Source of the DNA: Fuerstiella sp.
Lineage (GTDB): Bacteria; Planctomycetota; Planctomycetia; Planctomycetales; Planctomycetaceae
Assembly (NCBI GenBank): GCA_029245955.1
Contig: JAQWOH010000016.1
Span: 1 to 64,000 of the forward strand
DNA: 64,000 nt
Reading direction: 5' to 3'
This document shows, piece after piece, positions 38,442-46,637 of the stretch. Under the pieces are notes generated by a model. The model saw nothing but the letters and a program-made list of their open reading frames with translations, was not told the DNA's origin and searched no databases. Each line of letters begins with the position of its first letter. The first letter of the stretch is position 1. The translations under genes were made by a program, and so were the position numbers.

Positions 38442-39416
38442 TCAATGCCGGATCTCAGTGGTCAAATCTGTAACAGTACTCGGCAGGCATTCGGCCAGCC
38501 TTGTCAGGGCGCACCGAATTTCAGGAGTCAGTTTGTTGTCAGTGCGATCTCGATTTGAGACGAAATACCAGACAGCCTGGTAGTTCGCCACCAGCTTCGA
38601 CGTTTCGACAGGTGAGAGCTCGGACGTCAGTCGTTCCAGTGGCGTCCGGTTGAGCTGTTTCTGCAATGTGGCGACGACCTCGGGGGTGTCGCCGCCTGTC
38701 TTCTGAGCCACATCGACCGCATGCAGAAATGCCGCAACAATGACCGCCCGACTGGAACGCAGCTTTACATTGACCTTCAGAGACTTTTCAGGGTTCTTTT
38801 CATGCAGCCAGTACGCTCTGGACCAGATACTGCGCCAATATCGCTGCACATCCTGACGCAACCAGCCGAACGGGCCCGCTTCTTTGAATAATTGGGACAC
38901 CCTGGTCTCAACGTACCAGTTCAACAGCTCCGTCTGCAATTCTTCGAAAACATGGTCGTTCAGCACAGGCTGAGCGTCCATCAGCAACTGCATGCGGTGC
39001 CCGTAGGTCGTCACGTCTTCATTGACGACACCCCGAACGGCCGGGTTTGTTAGCGCTTTCCACGAAACACATTGAGCAAACACTCCGTCAGGTTTGGGAC
39101 GTGTCGCACCCAGGCCCTCTGCGCCAATCCGCCGCCAGGCCTCGCTGAAAAGTTCATCGGCCGCTTTATCGCTGACGGCCGCAGCGCGATCATCCAGGAC
39201 GATCAGCAGATCCAGATCAGAGGCGGCGTGATACTCCATTCGACTAAGCGAGCCGGAGATCGCCACGCATGCCGGCGGTTGTGGTAACGGTGTGGACAGA
39301 AGCGTTCGCTGCAAGCGTTCGATTACCGCTTGTGAGCGAATCCAGGCTTTCTGCAAGTCCAACCGTCCGCCAACAGCCGAGAACGGAGAACCGCGATGTT
39401 GAGGACGAAAACTCAT
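38442..39416 (-). CDS. nucleotidyltransferase-like protein (DUF294/GlnD-type fold)
   Basis: 324 residues. The nucleotidyltransferase signature is present: GS at residues 55-56, then SRMEYHAASDLDLLIVLDD with the Asp67/Asp69 metal pair. The C-terminal part is helical (WLRQDVQRYWRSIWSRAYWLH; SLKVNVKLRSSRAVIVAAFL) like the substrate-binding half of DUF294 proteins. Target of the transferred nucleotide is unknown. Cytoplasmic, no signal peptide. Possibly co-transcribed with tex. Confidence 0.75.
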   Translation of the reverse strand: MSFRPQHRGSPFSAVGGRLDLQKAWIRSQAVIERLQRTLLSTPLPQPPACVAISGSLSRMEYHAASDLDLLIVLDDRAAAVSDKAADELFSEAWRRIGAEGLGATRPKPDGVFAQCVSWKALTNPAVRGVVNEDVTTYGHRMQLLMDAQPVLNDHVFEELQTELLNWYVETRVSQLFKEAGPFGWLRQDVQRYWRSIWSRAYWLHEKNPEKSLKVNVKLRSSRAVIVAAFLHAVDVAQKTGGDTPEVVATLQKQLNRTPLERLTSELSPVETSKLVANYQAVWYFVSNRDRTDNKLTPEIRCALTRLAECLPSTVTDLTTEIRH

Positions 39417-39872
39417 GTTTACTCATGAAAAGGGGCAAGATTGGTCTGCAGCAACCGTAATTCTAGCTTTTTGCGCCCCCGGGACACTCGCACTGCTCCT
39501 CGATTACGGACGAGCAACGATTTGAGCCGCAGGCATGATGCGGCCTGTCTGCATTATTGGGGCCGGCGAACGTCGGCGTCACGTGAGTTTTGTCAAAATG
39601 ACAATATACGGTTAGATTTCCCTCCGGACTTTGCAATCGGCGTGTTCTGTCTTTGTAAGAATTTGCCGCAGTTGCCCAATCAGCAGTTCCTGCCATATGT
39701 CCTAAGGTGCATTATATAAACGAGTTATGATTAAATGGTGTGGAATTTTGCTCAGTGAGTCAGTTTTGGCACACTATTGGCATAATCCAGTCATAGTGAT
39801 AACAGATGGTTCTGTTCAACAGCGGCAGCACGTGATATCCGTTCACGTAACACCTTTAGGAGGTCAGCAGAC
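39417..39872. other. spacer upstream of csrA
   Basis: A divergent spacer of about 455 nt between the nucleotidyltransferase-like gene and csrA. It becomes AT-rich after 39700 and contains a candidate sigma-54 promoter (39767-39782). No gene seen. Confidence 0.5.
39767..39782 (+). promoter_or_regulatory. candidate sigma-54 (-24/-12) promoter of csrA
   Basis: TGGCACACTATTGGCA matches TGGCACGnnnnTTGCW at most positions and keeps the exact GG-10-GC spacing required for sigma-54. It is 90 nt upstream of the csrA start. The one mismatch in the -12 block is TGGC for TTGC. No enhancer-binding-protein gene is in the window. Confidence 0.5.
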
Positions 39873-40112
39873 ATGCTCGTATTGACTCGAAAACCGGCAG
39901 AAACGATCCGTATTGGGGACAGTGTTGTCGTCAAAGTGATTAAGACCGCTCGCGGTACGGTGAAGATTGGAATTGAGGCTCCGGACGAAGTTAGGGTGAT
40001 CCGCGGTGAACTGCTGGAGGCGGCATCTGCCCCGGTTCAACCGGAGTCTGTCGTGAGCCAGATGGTAGATCATTTCAACGTACTTTCCGATCAGTATCCC
40101 CACGTTGCCTGA
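39873..40112 (+). CDS. csrA: carbon storage regulator CsrA
   Basis: 79 residues, beginning MLVLTRKPAETIRIGDSVVV, the canonical CsrA start with the RNA-contacting Leu4/Arg6 region, and containing the second RNA-binding strand VKIGIEAPDEVRVIRGEL (Arg44 equivalent in VRVIRGE). A strong AGGAGG precedes the ATG by ten nt. CsrA binds ANGGA motifs in mRNA leaders and controls translation and stability. The C-terminal tail (about residues 55-79) is longer than in E. coli CsrA (61 residues). The leader itself contains AGGAGG, which could allow autoregulation. Confidence 0.95.
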   Translation: MLVLTRKPAETIRIGDSVVVKVIKTARGTVKIGIEAPDEVRVIRGELLEAASAPVQPESVVSQMVDHFNVLSDQYPHVA

Positions 40113-40189
40113 GTGGGCCACGAATTCACCTGTTCGAATTTTACAGCGGGCCTGCTCAGAGAGTCAGGCAACCAACCCAAGAAGGAGTA

Positions 40190-42481
40190 ATGGACATGAT
40201 GACCCGAACCCAGACTTTATTGGCTACTCTTGCTCTGGTGCTGACCGCCCCGGCTACGATGGCTCAGTCTCAGAATAACGGCGGCGTTTGCTCGAACGGT
40301 GTGTGCAGCCTGGAACGTCGATCAAACTCAAACTACCCGTTCGCCCAGGACGATTTTACTGCGGCCACGTCGTATCCGGCCGGCAGGAATATCTACCATG
40401 GAAGCGGTGGCTGGCCAAGCAACGACTCTTTGTCCTCCGGTCGTACGGACAAGGATTCCTCAGCACTTCGGAGACGCTTCAATCATGAGCGAAACCGTTT
40501 CACGAACGGATACGATTACCACGCTCCTTTGGACAGTATGGTCGAGGAAAATTATCGACAGCCGCGTTCGGACGACTACCGGCTTCGCGGGCAGAATTAC
40601 GGCCACGACTACCGTTTGCACGGATATGATTTTGAATACAACATTGGCAGCAGGCATGGTTTGGCGAATCCCTTTCGGCTGCCTTCGGGAGATGGTTTCG
40701 GCGGAGAGCGTCGTTATCGCACTCTGCCGTTGAGTCACATTCCACGACCAGGAGGCAGCTCTGAGAGCCGCTATCGAATTCCGCTGGAACAGGTTGACTA
40801 CTCGAATTTCGACAGCAACGACCGTCTGTCGCCGCTCCGTCATGATCGTGGTGGTGATCCTACAGTTGGTGACGACCTGGACTTCCGAAGCCCTCTGTGG
40901 TCCCGAGAGAACCCGGTCCGTCCGGGGCTGGACCCGTTCACGCCGCCGTTGCCTCAACGGGAAACAGGAAGCGAAGCGGAATCCATCTTCAAGGCGATTT
41001 CTGCACGGTACGGGAATCCTGTGAATGTCCGTGCGGCCCGTTCGATGTCTTCCAGACAGGCTTTAGCAGTGTATCGAGAAGTGTCTCAGCAGACTGATCA
41101 GCGTCACCTGGAGCCGAGTAGTTACGATCTGCGAATTCGACGTGGTCTGAGAAACCTCGCTCTGGCGCTGGAGAATCCCGCGTTCACAGGGGCGCTGGGA
41201 GTTCAGGCGGATTCGTTTCAAGTGGCAGGTTTTCGCAGCACTCTGTCGCGACTGGAAGATTCGATGCGAGTCTCCGGTTACAACGATGCGGAACAGATTG
41301 TTCAGACGGTGATGCGTGAGGCTCAACATGTTCCCGGCCTGACCGCTAACATTGTGGCGTTCGAATTCAGCAGCGCCACAATCGATACTCTGGACAGGTT
41401 TTCTGCTCTGGAACCCAGCGAACCTGGCCGAGGAGCGTCGCTGGATCTGGAACGAGCGGAAAAGGTTCGAAGTGCGATGCTGGAAAGTGAGATCGTTGGT
41501 GTCGGAGTGGAAGTAAAGGTGCATGACACCGGGCTGCTGGTCATGCGGGCTCTGCGAGGCGGTCCTGCTGCCGAGGCGGGACTACAGGCAGGCGATATCA
41601 TTACTGCGATTAACGGTCGCAGTATCAATGGAATGTCTATGGCGAACAGCGTGGACCTGATGAAAGGTAATTCGGGCAGCCGGATTAAGATGCGAATTTC
41701 AAGAAACGGTTCCCGTGGCAGTGATGTCACCCTGACGCGACGAAGAATCCGGATCTATACAGTGAACGACGTTAAGATTCTGCCAGGTACGCAGAAAGTG
41801 GCCTATATGAATCTCAGCCAGTTCGGGCAGAGGTCAACGGAAGAGGTCGATCAGGCTCTGCAGCAATTGTACAACAGTGGGATGAAATCACTGATTCTGG
41901 ATCTACGGGGAAACCCTGGCGGTCTGCTGAATGTCTGTGTTGACATCACGAATCGCTTTCTGCCGTGCGGCACCATTGTGTCCACGAAGGGGCGTCTTTC
42001 CGCTGACAATATGCTTGAAACCGCGACTTACAGCAGAACGTGGAGTACTCCACTTGTGGTTCTGGTTGACGAAGACAGTGCCAGTGCCAGTGAAATCTTT
42101 GCGGCCGCTGTCCAGGACAATCGACGTGGCATCGTAGTTGGTGAAAAGAGCTACGGAAAAGGAACCGTGCAGACACATTTTCCATTGCAGTCTGCAGGCG
42201 GGAATCTGAGACTGACGACGGCACGCTTCTACAGCCCGAATGGTCGACCAATGTCCGGTCAGGGAGTGATACCGGATGTTCGCATTGTGGACGAAGACGG
42301 ACCGGCCAACGGCGACCGTGTTCTGGCAGAAGCTGTAAAGATCGCGCAAAGTCAGCGTCTGCGGGACATTGCTCAGGCTGCAAAACGATGTCGTCCGTCA
42401 TCAGACCAGAGTCCGCAGCGGAACAGTTTTAAGGGCGGCGACATCTCCGACATGGTTGTGCCCAGAACAGTGCTTCAATAG
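40190..42481 (+). CDS. secreted PDZ-containing S41 (C-terminal processing) peptidase
   Basis: 763 residues from the first ATG. AGGAG is only two nt from it, so the ATG at 40196 with eight-nt spacing is the likelier start. A signal peptide ends near ATMAQ. Residues about 60-260 are a low-complexity Arg/Tyr/Asp-rich stretch with repeated DYRL and YDY elements; a helical region follows. A PDZ domain lies at about 440-525 (GPAAEAGLQAGDIITAINGR). The S41 core follows: LRGNPGGLL, DEDSASASEIFAA (catalytic Ser632 by alignment with Prc) and SYGKGTVQ (Lys657), 25 residues apart as in E. coli Prc. Ser and Lys are intact, so it should be active in the periplasm. Its position directly after csrA (77 nt) may be coincidental. 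Confidence 0.92.
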   Translation: MDMMTRTQTLLATLALVLTAPATMAQSQNNGGVCSNGVCSLERRSNSNYPFAQDDFTAATSYPAGRNIYHGSGGWPSNDSLSSGRTDKDSSALRRRFNHERNRFTNGYDYHAPLDSMVEENYRQPRSDDYRLRGQNYGHDYRLHGYDFEYNIGSRHGLANPFRLPSGDGFGGERRYRTLPLSHIPRPGGSSESRYRIPLEQVDYSNFDSNDRLSPLRHDRGGDPTVGDDLDFRSPLWSRENPVRPGLDPFTPPLPQRETGSEAESIFKAISARYGNPVNVRAARSMSSRQALAVYREVSQQTDQRHLEPSSYDLRIRRGLRNLALALENPAFTGALGVQADSFQVAGFRSTLSRLEDSMRVSGYNDAEQIVQTVMREAQHVPGLTANIVAFEFSSATIDTLDRFSALEPSEPGRGASLDLERAEKVRSAMLESEIVGVGVEVKVHDTGLLVMRALRGGPAAEAGLQAGDIITAINGRSINGMSMANSVDLMKGNSGSRIKMRISRNGSRGSDVTLTRRRIRIYTVNDVKILPGTQKVAYMNLSQFGQRSTEEVDQALQQLYNSGMKSLILDLRGNPGGLLNVCVDITNRFLPCGTIVSTKGRLSADNMLETATYSRTWSTPLVVLVDEDSASASEIFAAAVQDNRRGIVVGEKSYGKGTVQTHFPLQSAGGNLRLTTARFYSPNGRPMSGQGVIPDVRIVDEDGPANGDRVLAEAVKIAQSQRLRDIAQAAKRCRPSSDQSPQRNSFKGGDISDMVVPRTVLQ

Positions 42482-43241
42482 CAGGAGTTCCACAGTACTG
42501 CACTGAAACGAATCCGTGAACCTGAACCACGATGGTTCAAAAGTGACCTACTACCTGGTACTCATGAGGAGACCGCAGGACATGATGAGACAGCGTTCCG
42601 CTGAACAATCAGCAAATCCATAGCCGGTTGGTTTTCGCAAGAGAATCACCCGGTTTTGCATTTCCAGCGGGTGCGGTCAGCTCCGAGGCCGAACCTCGGG
42701 ACAGAGACGGTCAAGTCGAGCTCCGATTATGACGGACGCAACGGTGCTTCGTAATAAAAAGACGGGTGAGCGGTGGTCGTCGCGAATGGCAGAATCGATG
42801 AGGCAGAGTTGTGAAGTTGGTGAAAGGACGCAACCGATGACAACTGTGCTGGCGGTCACATACGGACTGCCTATATCACGACAGAAATAAGTATCATCAA
42901 AGACCACTTCGGACCGCAGCGACGCAGGTATTCGCGCGTGAGACGTTTTTGGTGATACCAGAGCCCATTCCAAACTGAATTCGACAGCAGGCCCCACCTC
43001 TATGCGACGTTCCGCTCAGGCGAAGGGAATTCGAAATGACAAAACCACTTCCATTGCAGATTCGGCCGAATACTGGCTGTTTGAGCCCCGGCAACTGGTG
43101 AAGTGGAAAGGCAAGCTGGTCGACCGCTGCCACGTTATCAACGAGCAACTGCGACAGATTCATCGCGATCTGCGTCCGGGTACGCCAGCTCGCGACACTC
43201 AGGCCCTGCGGGTTGTCGGTCGCAACTGACTGCCTCGAAAT
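42482..43241. other. 760-nt spacer
   Basis: Convergent spacer between the S41 peptidase and the DUF1080-ThuA gene. Open frames at 42677-42997 (minus) and 43002-43229 (plus) have no recognisable family or ribosome binding site; both may be debris. No clear terminator found. Confidence 0.35.
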
Positions 43242-44837
43242 TCACTTTGTGGCGTTCCACTCGTCCAGCACTGCCTGAACACGTGCCCGATTGAATTTGT
43301 CGGAAGGCTTGTAATCCTGATTGGCCATCAGTTCGTCCATGGTCAAGGATTTTGACGGAACACCGGTGTCTGGTATCTCGGCGTGTGCCGTCCACGCGAT
43401 GGCATTCAGGACCAGCTTGCGGAAGTTGTCGTTGCCCCAATTCCAGTGGTAGTGGCCGCCGGTAAATCCGAAGCCGCGGCCTCGATCTTTTCGCACTCTT
43501 GTCCATGCCACGTGCTGGGGTTCTTTGCGTTCCAGAACCGCAGCCCGCACGTGTGGATTATTACTGTGCGGACCTTCACGTCTGGCCAGTGAACCGTCTT
43601 CCTTGACCAGTGTATTGCTGGGAGGCAGCTCTGTCAGAATGGGCGTCACACCGTCCATGTCTTCCGCGAATCGCATGTGGTAGTACCATTCATCATTGAC
43701 AGTGAATGGCTTCACTCCCCGAGAGATCGGATGGTCAGGGAAACTGTCGAATGTGCCTGTCCAGTGCGGGTTGACGGACCAGTCCGGTTCGAAGTATCCG
43801 CCGGTCCATTTTATGAACGCGTCACCCGACGGTCCTTTGGGCACTTCAACTCCATAATGAATACAGGCCATGCCGACGCCGCGTTTCTGAATCTCTTCCA
43901 GACGCTGCAGATGGTCATTAAACGGATGTCGACCACCGCCATCGCAGTAGATAACGATGGAGTCCGCGTGATCCAGAACACTTTCATCTTTCGGCCAGCC
44001 GTTCGTGTAGACAGTGGCTTCAATGCCCAGGTTGCTGCTGTTGAGTGCATCGGCGAGAAGCATACAGCCGGCCTTGTGCTCGTGAGCTCCGTAACCGTGG
44101 CTGGGTGTGCCTGAGATCATGGCCACCTTCTTGGGCGCGGGCAGTTTCCTGATGCGAATGTTCCGGAACTGCACGGTCATCGGCGGACCAACATGAATCT
44201 GTAGTGCCAGCAGTCCGGCAGCGCGGCGATTTGCCAGATCGTTGTCGACGCACTCAATGGTCTTTGTTCCGTTAATGAAGTGTTGAAAACGGTGCCCGCT
44301 GGCTACGATGCGGTACTTATTCCAGTCTTCCTTTTTGATCTTCGCCTGAATTTCGTTGGTGTCTCCGATCTTCTCGACCAGTGTTTTTACCATCTTGCCG
44401 TTCTTGTTCGCAGTCAGTTCTGTCATCTCGCCACGCAGAGCCAGAATGCCGCGAAACTGTTCGCCGTAAAGAATTCCCGAGTAGGTGTCACCGGCCTCGA
44501 AATCAGCCTGGTAACCACCGATGCCCCATTCACGGTTGGGCAGTTCGAAGCTGCGATACTGGATGCCGGAATTGCCGTTGACGATCTTGTAATCCAGTTG
44601 CAATTCGAAATTATCGAACTCGCCACCTCGATAAATCAGAAAGCTGTTGGACTTCAACTTGTTTTCGTCGGTGGTCCTGCCGGTGATGGCTCCGTCTTCG
44701 ACGCTCCATCGTTCCGGATCGCCGTCCCAGTTTTCCAGCGTCTTTCCATCGAAGAGTGTTTGCCATTCTTCATCAGCCGGACTCTGTGCGGCGTTCAGAA
44801 GCAGCATCAATGCGAAAAGTGATTGCCAGATTCGAAC
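43242..44837 (-). CDS. secreted DUF1080-ThuA fusion protein
   Basis: 531 residues from the ATG at the complement of 44835-44837 (MVRIWQSLFALMLLLNAAQS, a signal peptide); the longer frame to 44897 is less likely. Residues about 25-235 are a DUF1080 jelly roll (TLFDGKTLENWDGD; GNSGIQYRSFE; FRNIRIRKLP), a family now named 3-keto-disaccharide hydrolase in part. Residues about 240-500 are ThuA-like (KVAMISGTPSHGYGAHEH; VIYCDGGGRHPF; MACIHYGVEVP; TGGHYHWNWGND). Both families act on 3-keto-sugar metabolism, so a joint role is sensible. It follows a PQQ-propeller gene after 88 nt, probably one transcript. Confidence 0.92.
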   Translation of the reverse strand, partial: VRIWQSLFALMLLLNAAQSPADEEWQTLFDGKTLENWDGDPERWSVEDGAITGRTTDENKLKSNSFLIYRGGEFDNFELQLDYKIVNGNSGIQYRSFELPNREWGIGGYQADFEAGDTYSGILYGEQFRGILALRGEMTELTANKNGKMVKTLVEKIGDTNEIQAKIKKEDWNKYRIVASGHRFQHFINGTKTIECVDNDLANRRAAGLLALQIHVGPPMTVQFRNIRIRKLPAPKKVAMISGTPSHGYGAHEHKAGCMLLADALNSSNLGIEATVYTNGWPKDESVLDHADSIVIYCDGGGRHPFNDHLQRLEEIQKRGVGMACIHYGVEVPKGPSGDAFIKWTGGYFEPDWSVNPHWTGTFDSFPDHPISRGVKPFTVNDEWYYHMRFAEDMDGVTPILTELPPSNTLVKEDGSLARREGPHSNNPHVRAAVLERKEPQHVAWTRVRKDRGRGFGFTGGHYHWNWGNDNFRKLVLNAIAWTAHAEIPDTGVPSKSLTMDELMANQDYKPSDKFNRARVQAVLDEWNATK

Positions 44838-44925
44838 CATTGTTGTTGTCTCCGAAAAAAAAATGCGGGGGAGGCTTTGTGGGCGGCTCCCGTACAATTG
44901 GTGAAATCAAAACGAAACCGGTGAT

Positions 44926-46344
44926 TCAGGGTTTCTTCTTAACATCAAGGCAGAGCAGCCAGTCTTCGCTTCTTAGATAAAGCCGGCCGTTGGAAAGCAC
45001 GGGCGCTGCCCACGCCGGATATCCAATCTCATCAAACGAAATTCGGCAGTCTTCTTTGAATTCCTGATCGTTGACATGCACCACAGCCAGAGTCCCGCGT
45101 TCTCCCAGCACGATGAATTTCTTACCCACCCTGATGAGCGATCCTCTGCCATAGTACGGAAACGGCACGGGTTTGCCTGTCACAGTGTTGACAATTCTTC
45201 CGGTCTCACGATCTCTGCTCAGTTCGCGGACATTGCCGTTGAACCCCGTGGTCTTCCAGGCGACGGCTCCGCTCTTTGCGTCAATACAGCGCAATTCCCC
45301 CTCATTTTCGTGCCGACCGCTGAAGCCATAAATGAATCCGTCGACGTAGATCGGCGTGGACCAGTGAGCGAGCATGTTCTCTGTATCTCGCCACAGCTCC
45401 GTGTAGGACTTGCCGTCAGCCTTCACCTGCAGCATGGCGGAACCCTGTTCATAGGCGGCGGTCAGGAAGATGCGATCACCAATCACGAGCGGGCGAGCCG
45501 CGTTGACCGAATCCCCGATTTTCGGACGGAACCAGTACTTGAAATTCACTGCCCCTGTCTGCGGATTCAGCGATACGAGTCCCTGACGCATCAGACACAA
45601 TAAATGTGCTTTGCCGTGAATCGTTGCAATCAACGGCGACGAGTAGCTGACGATTTTTTCCTCACCGGTCCATTCGTACGGTGTTCCTGCGTGAGCATCA
45701 ATGACGCCGTCCCAGGTGTCCCTGCCTACGGCCTGCCACAGTATCTTACCGTCTTTCGTATTGAACGCGACGACGCCGGCGTTCGGCTGCCCTCCGACAA
45801 GGACAATCAGGCGGTCGCCATCAAGCACGGGCGAACAACCAACGCCAAAAAACCATTTCGGCAACTCGAACTGCTCCTGAAGATCATACTGCCAGACAAC
45901 TGTACCATCCTTCATTCGCGTGCAGCACAGCAGGCCCTCTGCACCAAGTGTGTAGCATTGCTCTTCCGTCAGAACCGGTGAGCAACGAGGCCCGTTGTTG
46001 TAACCGTACGGGTCTGAAAATGTGCTCTTGTAGCTGTGCTCCCACAGTACCTCTCCGTTGGTTGCGGAACGACACGATACGATTTCCCTGTCGTCCTGCC
46101 GGTGATGCACGACCAACTGGTCGCCCAGAGCAGAGGGAGCGCTATAGCCGGTGCCGACCGGATATTTCCAGAGGACATTCGGACCGGTTTCCGGCCACTT
46201 CAGCAGGATATTGGATTCACCAGAGTTGCCATCGTGTTGCGGTCCCAGAAACCAGGGCCAGTCTTCGGCGAAGCTGAGCGTGGAAAACGAAAGACAGCAC
46301 GTGGCGGCGATGATTGAACGGGAGGTAAGGGGCGAGACGGGCAT
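44926..46344 (-). CDS. secreted PQQ-like beta-propeller protein
   Basis: 472 residues with signal peptide (SIIAATCCLSFSTLSFA). Repeating blades with the PQQ-type pattern A-x-x-x-x-G-x-x-x-W are visible (CRSATNGEVLWEH; CTRMKDGTVVWQY; AFNTKDGKILWQA; CIDAKSGAVAWKT). Such periplasmic propellers are abundant in planctomycetes and resemble BamB or quinoprotein dehydrogenases; no cofactor-binding residues could be verified. The gene is divergent from a larger propeller gene (46638-49622) and probably leads a transcript with the DUF1080-ThuA gene. Confidence 0.88.
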   Translation of the reverse strand: MPVSPLTSRSIIAATCCLSFSTLSFAEDWPWFLGPQHDGNSGESNILLKWPETGPNVLWKYPVGTGYSAPSALGDQLVVHHRQDDREIVSCRSATNGEVLWEHSYKSTFSDPYGYNNGPRCSPVLTEEQCYTLGAEGLLCCTRMKDGTVVWQYDLQEQFELPKWFFGVGCSPVLDGDRLIVLVGGQPNAGVVAFNTKDGKILWQAVGRDTWDGVIDAHAGTPYEWTGEEKIVSYSSPLIATIHGKAHLLCLMRQGLVSLNPQTGAVNFKYWFRPKIGDSVNAARPLVIGDRIFLTAAYEQGSAMLQVKADGKSYTELWRDTENMLAHWSTPIYVDGFIYGFSGRHENEGELRCIDAKSGAVAWKTTGFNGNVRELSRDRETGRIVNTVTGKPVPFPYYGRGSLIRVGKKFIVLGERGTLAVVHVNDQEFKEDCRISFDEIGYPAWAAPVLSNGRLYLRSEDWLLCLDVKKKP

Positions 46345-46637
46345 TGGGTCTTAAGGGTACGGTTTTGGGGAACTGCGAAAGTCGGGATTATCGCCGGGCG
46401 ACGACCATTTGTACAGGAACTGCGGCAACAAGGATGCCGGCGTTCAGTCCGCCGTTTGCCGATACACCGCAGGGTGACTTGCCCGCTCCGATTGATAATC
46501 TGAACGGTGAGGTTCATAATCGCTGTTGCAGGACTGGTGCGAGGCTGAGAAGGTCTGGGTCACGTGCCGATGTCCTGCAGACTTCGCCGTCGGTGCATGG
46601 TTCAATCCACGATTCTTCAGCTGCGGGATGCGTTACG

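Noticed and set aside
46344..46637. N-terminal extension of the large PQQ-propeller frame
   Set aside because: It precedes the real signal peptide, begins at the start codon of the divergent gene and has non-coding composition; ATG 46638 is preferred.
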